Assembly: GCA_035276085.1 (NCBI GenBank)
Contig: DATELY010000293.1
Location: 1-22,326 of the forward strand
Length of the DNA stretch: 22,326 bases
Reading direction: 5' to 3'
Origin: DATELY01 sp035276085
GTDB taxonomy: Bacteria > Pseudomonadota > Gammaproteobacteria > Steroidobacterales > Steroidobacteraceae
In this document: positions 21,641 through 22,326 of the stretch, in pieces
Layout: the number at the start of each line of letters is the position of its first letter
How positions within the stretch are numbered: position 1 is the first letter of the stretch
Notes under the pieces: generated by a model
What the model was told of the DNA's origin: nothing
Seen by the model: only the letters and a program-made list of their open reading frames with translations
The model's database searches: none
Translations under genes and position numbers: made by a program

Positions 21641-22279
21641 ATGTCAAGGAAGAAAATTCGGGAGTTCGCGGCGGCCTTGAAGATTCCATTTCTGGTGCAC
21701 TTCACCCGTGTCGTAAACCTGCCATCAATCATGAAACATGGCCTATACCCAATAGGTCGCGTTCGCGAAGTGGGCGCGGAGCCGGAAGTCAACGATCAGC
21801 TGCGTCTTGATGGGTATCTTGATGGCACTTCCTTGTCGATTGCGTTCCCGAACAACCCTATGTTGTTTAAATATCGAAAGGAGAACGAGGGCACGGCATG
21901 GGTGGTTCTCGCGCTCCATCCTTCTATTCTGTGGACAAAGGATTGCGCGTTTTGTATGCACAACGCTGCTGATGGAAAAATCAGCTCTCAGGATCTCGCT
22001 TCGTTGAAAACAGTGGACGCGCTTGCTGGAATGTTTGGCGAGATTGAAGGCATGGCCTCACGGAAGGAACAAAAGCTTAAGACCTACGATCCGACTGACG
22101 TCCAGGCGGAAGTACTAGTTTTCGATATGATTGAGTCAAAATATGTCGTCGGGGCAGCCTTCGAGACGAAAGCGACTAAGGACGAATACTCGGCAGTGCT
22201 AGGAGAGCGGAAAATCGTTGTACATGGGACGAGTAAGGGCTTTTTTGGGTCTCGTGGTTACAGCCGGAAATACAGGTAG
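21641..22279 (+). CDS. DarT-family DNA ADP-ribosyltransferase toxin (DUF4433, DarT1-like)
   Basis: A 212-residue protein matching the DarT (DUF4433) family, toxins that use NAD+ to ADP-ribosylate bases in single-stranded DNA. N-terminal FLVHFTRVVNLPSIMKHGLYP (17-37) is the NAD-pocket motif with H20. SLSIAFPNNPMLFKYRKEN (64-82), WVVLALHPSILWTKDCAFCMHNAA (87-110) and MFGEIEG follow in the order of the DarT1-like subgroup. PTDVQAEVLVF (151-161) carries the glutamate expected to be catalytic (E157). The start is fixed by a GGAGG ribosome site. GC content is about half, clearly lower than the rest of the window, and it lies 144 bases after tRNA-Ser, both signs of horizontal acquisition. A second gene starts 9 bases downstream, as expected for the antitoxin. 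Whether thymidine or guanosine is modified cannot be told from sequence alone. No integrase is visible. Confidence 0.85.
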   Translation: MSRKKIREFAAALKIPFLVHFTRVVNLPSIMKHGLYPIGRVREVGAEPEVNDQLRLDGYLDGTSLSIAFPNNPMLFKYRKENEGTAWVVLALHPSILWTKDCAFCMHNAADGKISSQDLASLKTVDALAGMFGEIEGMASRKEQKLKTYDPTDVQAEVLVFDMIESKYVVGAAFETKATKDEYSAVLGERKIVVHGTSKGFFGSRGYSRKYR

Positions 22280-22288
22280 AGATCACCC

Positions 22289-22326
22289 GTGGCCGCGAGA
22301 CCAATTTTCATCCCAGCCAATGAAGG
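22289..22326 (+). CDS. Start of a gene following darT, likely NADAR-type antitoxin (truncated by window end)
   Basis: From a GTG at 22289, nine bases after the DarT stop and with AGAG 7 bases upstream, the frame reads M-A-A-R-P-I-F-I-P-A-N-E before the window ends. An N-terminal (A/N)RP(I/V/L)F(I/V)P pattern is what I recall for NADAR-domain antitoxins that sit directly downstream of DarT1 genes and remove the ADP-ribose. Only twelve codons are visible, so the assignment rests mostly on position and spacing. Confidence 0.45.
   Translation, partial: MAARPIFIPANE

Overview
The window is high-GC proteobacterial DNA. Its content and gene order point to a gammaproteobacterium, probably of the Xanthomonadales/Nevskiales/Steroidobacter type. 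This is an inference from gene content, since no rRNA is present. Nearly everything is chromosomal housekeeping, with one accessory module at the right edge.

Left part (1-7400). The 3' end of an error-prone polymerase gene (dnaE2) converges on a small acidic protein gene of the PA3496 type. A 169-bp near-perfect palindrome (977-1145), which looks like a MITE-type mobile element, sits just upstream of that small gene. Then comes a minus-strand type II secretion operon, gspC-gspD-gspE-gspF (7395 to 1299). It stops after gspF, so the pseudopilin and GspL/M genes must lie elsewhere. The GspE ATPase has lost the four-cysteine zinc motif usual for the family.

Middle part (7400-20460). clpS-clpA, infA, aat, a DUF482/GNAT gene, trxB, ftsK, lolA, a VanZ-like gene, rarA and serS follow the long-conserved gammaproteobacterial order known from E. 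coli (cspD-clpS-clpA-infA-aat-...-trxB-lrp-ftsK-lolA-rarA-serS). ClpS, ClpA and Aat together are the bacterial N-degron (N-end rule) pathway. Aat adds Leu/Phe to N-terminal Lys/Arg, ClpS recognises the N-degron, and ClpAP degrades the protein. At the expected cspD position, divergent from clpS, there is only a frameshifted cold-shock-like remnant. ftsK-lolA-vanZ-rarA-serS runs on the plus strand, with a 4-nt overlap between lolA and vanZ.

Right part (20460-22326). A Bax-inhibitor-1/YccA membrane protein gene lies on the minus strand with a clear terminator. It is followed by tRNA-Ser(UGA). Directly after the tRNA, base composition falls to about half GC and a DarT-family DNA ADP-ribosyltransferase toxin gene appears. 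Nine bases later a second gene begins, and its first residues resemble the NADAR-type antitoxin partner of DarT1 systems. This looks like the start of a defence or toxin-antitoxin cargo region inserted next to the tRNA gene, and it is the most interesting accessory element here.

Other structures worth noting are short 7-8-bp tandem repeats in three intergenic gaps (downstream of dnaE2, upstream of gspF, upstream of serS), a strong intrinsic terminator after clpA, and several candidate promoters.
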